Made by a program: the position numbers and the translations under genes
Source: Lachnospiraceae bacterium
GTDB lineage: Bacteria > Bacillota > Clostridia > Lachnospirales > Lachnospiraceae
Direction: 5' to 3'
DNA length: 64,000 nucleotides
Assembly (NCBI GenBank): GCA_910574885.1
Contig: CAJTDD010000008.1
Coordinates: forward strand, 97,921 to 161,920
Notes under the pieces: model-generated
Seen by the model: only the letters and a program-made list of their open reading frames with translations
What the model was told of the DNA's origin: nothing
The model's database searches: none
Shown here: in pieces, positions 60,039 through 64,000 of the stretch
Numbering within the stretch: position 1 is the first letter of the stretch
How the letters are laid out: each line of letters starts with the position of its first letter

Positions 60039-60068
60039 TGCTTATCTTTCAAATGTATGGAGGCGCAT

Positions 60069-61214
60069 ATGGAACTAAAAGTGTCATTAAACGGAGCGCT
60101 TTTTTTTGTTTATACATTTACCATTATGTTCGGAGGTATGATTGCAGAATTTATTTCTACATTCTGTTTAGTGTCAATAGCCATAATAGAGAGGAAGAAA
60201 ATCAAGCAAATAATTGGAAATAGGAACTACAGTGTCTTGGCGCTGACTATCATTTTCTTTTTCTTTATGTGCTATATGCAGCATAAAATGGGAAATGTCA
60301 AAACAGATGAAATAGTAAGGATTATAGGTCTTACGAAAGGGATTTGTGCACCGGCCCTGTTTCTCCTGTCATTTAGCACGACGGCGAAAAGAGATGAGTG
60401 CTTAAATCTGCTGATTTATATTATGATTGGCCTTAATATTCTTTATAGTATTCAGACAATTATGAAAATAGAGTGGCTAAGCGATTTCTTTGTTTTAGGC
60501 TCCGTAAATGGGTGTGCAGGCGCGTCTGTTGTTATGCTGGCCGTCATTGTAACACAAATTCAAAAATGTCGAAGAGCGTTGCACATAAAAGAAGGATTAT
60601 TCATTATTACGGCATATATAAACATATTAACAACTGGATCTGATACGGCATTTATATTATGCATTTTGGAGACAATGATGTTTTTGATTATGAGCCGAAA
60701 GATGAGATTGTTTTTTTCAACAAAAGGGAGAAAAATGATTTCTGCTATCATAGCAACTGCCATGATAGGCGCTATGGTAGTAATCTATTTTATTGCAAAT
60801 GGAACGATAAAGATCGACAGTTATGCATTGGGAACACGCGTTGCCATATGGAGACAAGCATTCAAACAATTTTCTTTAGAGAGCAGAAATAATAGGTTGT
60901 TTGGTACAGGAAGCGATTATGTTCAGATGATGTCTCAACGGTTGGAGGCACATAATTTTCTGATAGAAATATTGCTGACATATGGGTGTGTGGGCTTAGT
61001 AGTTTTTTTGCTATCTGCATTCATTATCATAAAAGGTATCATAAAAAGGGTGAAAGTTGATACATATGATTTGTTATTTCCTGTTTTCGTTTATGTTATT
61101 ATCTGCATGATGCATCCATTTTTTACAGGAGTATTCCTTTTTCAGTGGATTTGTATTTCAGCAATACTATATGTTGCTATGAACGCATTGAAAAATAAAG
61201 AAATGTTAATATAG
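60069..61214 (+). CDS. O-antigen ligase/polymerase-like membrane protein (Wzy role)
   Basis: A 381-residue polytopic protein with about 10 helices. A large loop near residues 255-300 contains GTRVAIWRQAFKQFSLESRN and HNFLIEILLTYGCVGLVVFL, the signature region of the Wzy/WaaL superfamily (Wzy_C). It would polymerise the repeat of cassette 4. The start at 60069 follows GGAGG; 60057 is in frame but worse placed. A run of eight T at about 60100 lies inside the gene close to its start. Confidence 0.85.
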   Translation: MELKVSLNGALFFVYTFTIMFGGMIAEFISTFCLVSIAIIERKKIKQIIGNRNYSVLALTIIFFFFMCYMQHKMGNVKTDEIVRIIGLTKGICAPALFLLSFSTTAKRDECLNLLIYIMIGLNILYSIQTIMKIEWLSDFFVLGSVNGCAGASVVMLAVIVTQIQKCRRALHIKEGLFIITAYINILTTGSDTAFILCILETMMFLIMSRKMRLFFSTKGRKMISAIIATAMIGAMVVIYFIANGTIKIDSYALGTRVAIWRQAFKQFSLESRNNRLFGTGSDYVQMMSQRLEAHNFLIEILLTYGCVGLVVFLLSAFIIIKGIIKRVKVDTYDLLFPVFVYVIICMMHPFFTGVFLFQWICISAILYVAMNALKNKEMLI

Positions 61215-61226
61215 GTGATTTCAAAA

Positions 61227-62390
61227 ATGGATTTCAAGAAATATGTGAAAAAACTGCATAAATGGGAAAAGATTACTGAAAGGTTCAGCAATAAGATAGA
61301 TGACTATGAGCGAGTAAGACGGCATTATTTAGGCAGGAAATTATTTAGGACTCAGTTATACTATGTACTGAATGTGTTTTGTATGCTTCAATATCCAGTA
61401 TTGTTAATGATGAATAAAATAAATACAAATCATAACAAGAATAAAAATGGAATAAATAATCTGGAAACAATATTTATTTGCCCGAATGATGAATATAAGT
61501 TTGTGCTGGAAGATTTGCCGGAGTCAGTGTTAAGTGAATATTCCAATATTGCTTCAATTTTGGCAAACGATTACAAGATACCAATAAAGGGATTTTATCT
61601 TGATGACCATGGACGCGAATTATGCAAGGAACTTGCCAAAAGATATCCATTTTCTTTTTTTATGAATTGCAGCGTTATGATTCATATTTATCGAATCCAG
61701 CATTTAATCTTAGAATTTAAACCGTCAGTAATTATTACAACTCAGACCGATGAAGATTTCACAACAAGTATATTGACAAATTACTGTGAACATTTAGGCG
61801 TTAAATATATTGGGATCCAACATGGCGATTATTGTTATGATCCCAACTTAGCATATTTCCGATTTTCGGAGTACTATGTGTGGGATGAAGATAGCATTAA
61901 GAATTTAGAGTTAGTAAACACTCGATTAGATTTTGCACGCACATTCAAGTGTAAAAGGTTCGATGGCAATCTTATAAAGAAGATTACCCCTGAATACCAT
62001 TTAACATATTATCTTGCCGGAGATGAAATTAGGAATGAACTGATTCGTATACGCAATGTTTTAATAAAATTTATTGTGAAAGGGTATTCTGTTAATTTAC
62101 GGAACCATCCGAGAGCAAGGAATGCAAGAGCTGTAAGGGCTGTTTTTAATGATGGGATGATACATCTTGAGAATGCAAGAGAAGTTCCGATAGGAGACTC
62201 TATTACAAACACGGATTATGTTGTCGCAACAAGATCCACAGTATTATCAGAAGCATTAGCAAATAGTTTAGATGCTGTAATCGATGACGTTGCCTATGAT
62301 ATGGAAGATATGATTTATTTAAGAATGAAAAATCTTAATCATGCAACTTTGCGTTTGTCAGATATTATGAAAGCCGAGCTGGGCATATGA
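61227..62390 (+). CDS. Putative GT-B glycosyltransferase or phosphotransferase of capsule type
   Basis: A 387-residue protein without a membrane segment but with a basic N-terminus. VKYIGIQHGDYCYDPNLAYF near 190-209 and NLRNHPRARNARAVRA near 295 recall the His-rich motifs of GT-B enzymes such as the CDP-glycerol and sialyl/capsule transferases. DYVVATRSTVLSEALANSLD resembles the donor-binding Ser/Thr region. I cannot name a closer family. ATG at 61227 follows TAGGTGAT; a GTG at 61215 is possible. It overlaps the flippase start by 4 bases. Confidence 0.65.
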   Translation: MDFKKYVKKLHKWEKITERFSNKIDDYERVRRHYLGRKLFRTQLYYVLNVFCMLQYPVLLMMNKINTNHNKNKNGINNLETIFICPNDEYKFVLEDLPESVLSEYSNIASILANDYKIPIKGFYLDDHGRELCKELAKRYPFSFFMNCSVMIHIYRIQHLILEFKPSVIITTQTDEDFTTSILTNYCEHLGVKYIGIQHGDYCYDPNLAYFRFSEYYVWDEDSIKNLELVNTRLDFARTFKCKRFDGNLIKKITPEYHLTYYLAGDEIRNELIRIRNVLIKFIVKGYSVNLRNHPRARNARAVRAVFNDGMIHLENAREVPIGDSITNTDYVVATRSTVLSEALANSLDAVIDDVAYDMEDMIYLRMKNLNHATLRLSDIMKAELGI

Positions 62391-63778
62391 GCAAAGGGAA
62401 ATTAAAAAACCAAAATGTTATAGCATTGTTTAACATTCTAAGTACCATTATATTGCAAGGACTTGCGTTTTTCTCTTCACCCTATTTTTCAAGAATACTT
62501 GGAACTGCAAATTACGGAATTGTTTCTGTATTTAATACTTGGGTAACGGTGATAACGATTGTATTTTTCGTTAGAATGAACGGGGCGATAGTAATGGGAA
62601 TAACAGAATATGAAGAAGAAGAACAAGCTGGATACCAGTCATCTATCTTGTCGCTGTCAATACTAATTTTTATAGGATTTTCAATCTTGACATTAGTCAT
62701 CGTTGCAATTGTTAACTCATCCCAGTTGCTGTTTGTGGTTATGATTATTATTCAGGGATTTGGAATGTTTTGTGTTATGTTTGCAAACAGCAAATTCACA
62801 TACGAATTTAGGGCTGATCTTAACTTTTATATGTCAGTTGGAATATCGGTTATCACAATTGTTCTTTCAATTATCATGATAAACGGATATGATGCGAAAA
62901 ATAATTACTGGGGAAGAATCTATGGAATGACAATACCGTATTTCGTTATAGGGGTCTTTATTGCCATCTATATCCTTTTGGAAGGAAAAGAAGTTGTAAA
63001 CTATACCTATTGGAAATTTGCACTTCCATTAGCAGTTCCAATGGTTTTTCATGGTATTTCAGGAATAATCCTAAGCCAGTCAGACAGGGTCATGCTTCAG
63101 GCTATGCAAAGTAGTTCCGTAGCGGGCATATATAGTTTGGCTTACACCTTTAGTAATGTCATTAATGTATGTTGGTCAGCTTTGAATAATACCTGGGTGC
63201 CAGTTTATTATGATAATACAAAAGCAGGAAATATAAGCAGAATAAAAAAACAGACAAAAAACTATTTAGAATTGTTTTCCGTATTGTGCGTTGGGTTTAT
63301 GATGTTCACTCCGGAAGTGTACAAGATTTTTGCATCAGAGGAGTATAGAAGCCATTCATCAATCATCCCCATTTTTGTTGTTGGTTTTTATTTTATATTT
63401 TTGTATAGCTTCCCAATTAATTATGAAATATATCACAAGAAGACAAAAGTTATTGCAGTGGGAAGTACAGCTTCTGCCATAATAAATATTATTCTCAATT
63501 ATGTTTTAATTGAAGGATGGGGAGCATACGGGGCGGCGACTGCAACGTTAATTTCATATATTATCCAATTCCTGTTCCATTATTTTGCCGCGAAATATGT
63601 GGTAAAAGGTACAGAATATCCATTCTCTATCAAGGCCATCATACCGTATATCATTATTGTTTCCGTGATAGGTATTCTAAGTGTGGTAGGCATTGAATGG
63701 TATGTCAGGTGGATAATAGCTTTATTTGCAGGTGGGTTTGAGGGATATAGAGTAATAAAAAGAAGAGCCATATTCTAA
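62387..63778 (+). CDS. Oligosaccharide flippase (Wzx, MOP superfamily)
   Basis: A 463-residue polytopic protein. It has FFSSPYFSRILGTANYGIVS near 28-47, ILSQSDRVMLQAMQSSSVAG near 225-244 and GWGAYGAATATLISYIIQFL near the end, all Wzx hallmarks. It exports the repeat unit of cassette 4 and is its last intact gene. No terminator follows within 230 bp. Confidence 0.92.
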   Translation: MSKGKLKNQNVIALFNILSTIILQGLAFFSSPYFSRILGTANYGIVSVFNTWVTVITIVFFVRMNGAIVMGITEYEEEEQAGYQSSILSLSILIFIGFSILTLVIVAIVNSSQLLFVVMIIIQGFGMFCVMFANSKFTYEFRADLNFYMSVGISVITIVLSIIMINGYDAKNNYWGRIYGMTIPYFVIGVFIAIYILLEGKEVVNYTYWKFALPLAVPMVFHGISGIILSQSDRVMLQAMQSSSVAGIYSLAYTFSNVINVCWSALNNTWVPVYYDNTKAGNISRIKKQTKNYLELFSVLCVGFMMFTPEVYKIFASEEYRSHSSIIPIFVVGFYFIFLYSFPINYEIYHKKTKVIAVGSTASAIINIILNYVLIEGWGAYGAATATLISYIIQFLFHYFAAKYVVKGTEYPFSIKAIIPYIIIVSVIGILSVVGIEWYVRWIIALFAGGFEGYRVIKRRAIF

Positions 63779-63805
63779 AGGGGTCGGAGGATAGGGGGAA
63801 TTGAA

Positions 63806-63925
63806 ATGTCGATAAAAAATAGCATTAAGAATAAAGTAAAACACGTCATATGGAATAAGTACTATAAGATGTGTCCAGGATTTTCTGGGGGAGACTGTCC
63901 GAAAACTAATAAGTTGATGAATTAA
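63806..63925 (+). pseudogene. Short ORF, probably the truncated start of a capsule gene
   Basis: A 39-codon frame (MSIKNSIKNKVKHVIWNKYY, then KMCPGFSGG and onward) has a good AGGGGG site and follows the flippase by 27 bp. The first 20 residues look like the basic start of a capsule enzyme. The rest appears to be a chance continuation after a junction. I do not recognise a product. Confidence 0.45.
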
Positions 63926-63938
63926 TCTAATAGGTAGA

Positions 63939-64000
63939 TGCATTCGCAAATTAAGCGAGTGATTTTCATAAAAATAATGTACCTTGAAAACTGAATAAAG
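63939..64000 (+). other. rRNA-spacer-like motif at the window edge
   Basis: GTACCTTGAAAACTGAATA near 63979-63997 resembles the conserved segment that precedes 23S rRNA genes, or the leader of rRNA operons, in clostridia. No rRNA is visible before the window ends, so this may be the start of an rRNA-associated region or a copied leader. Confidence 0.3.

Noticed and set aside
60100..60108. Run of eight T near the start of the cassette 4 polymerase gene as a slippage switch
   Set aside because: Runs of this length are common in A+T-rich DNA and occur elsewhere in the window; nothing else points to phase variation here.

Overview
The window looks like a chromosomal segment from a low-to-moderate GC anaerobic Firmicute, most likely a gut Lachnospiraceae-type clostridium. 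The grounds are AGGAGG-type ribosome binding sites, an ECF sigma/DUF4179 pair, an ABC transporter with an FtsX-like permease, and LoaP/UpxY-type NusG paralogues heading capsule loci. The species assignment is inference.

Layout. Positions 1-3215 (minus strand) hold an ABC exporter whose permease runs off the left edge. Positions 3425-5165 hold an ECF sigma factor and its likely membrane-bound DUF4179 regulator. From about 5.2 kb to 63.8 kb the window is a tandem array of surface-polysaccharide cassettes. Cassette 1 (5.2-19.1 kb) is complete: regulator, deacetylase, initiating sugar transferase, ATP-grasp, LicD/cytidylyltransferase/epimerase group, glycosyltransferases, EpsG-like polymerase, UDP-sugar dehydrogenase and flippase. 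Cassette 2 (19.1-23.4 kb) is a wreck: fused remains of two regulators and an aminotransferase, a kinase-like/SIS fusion, a broken HAD gene, and an intact CapF. Cassette 3 (23.4-42.9 kb) is complete and ends with CapE plus the tail of a deleted CapF. Then come a BCCT transporter, a type III restriction-modification pair on the minus strand (44.5-48.9 kb), and cassette 4 (49.0-63.8 kb), which carries a thiolase, a 3-hydroxyacyl-CoA dehydrogenase and an LpxD-like acyltransferase. The right edge has a short broken ORF and an rRNA-leader-like motif.

The most striking structure is regulatory. Each of the three full cassettes starts with a roughly 230-250 bp element: two inverted copies of a palindromic site (arms TCGCAGAG/CTCTGCGA) enclosing a near-consensus promoter, TTGACT-17 bp-TATAAT, directly ahead of a NusG-like antiterminator gene. 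In all three the promoter points away from the antiterminator, so all three cassettes appear to be caught OFF. The 7-base centre of the site differs between loci but is exactly matched, as reverse complement, within each locus. This is what site-specific inversion should leave behind. A fourth, orphan right-hand site heads the wrecked cassette 2. No recombinase is encoded in the window, so it would have to act in trans.

Taken together, the array reads as a phase-variable capsule repertoire. One promoter flip would switch on a specialised elongation factor, which would then allow read-through of a long polysaccharide operon. Variation is added by an 11-G tract at the end of one glycosyltransferase gene and by recombination scars between cassettes. 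The chemistry differs between cassettes: a LicD/cytidylyltransferase module in cassette 1; a PLP enzyme with two ATP-grasp ligases and a pyruvyltransferase in cassette 3; a predicted 3-hydroxybutyryl-amino-sugar module in cassette 4.
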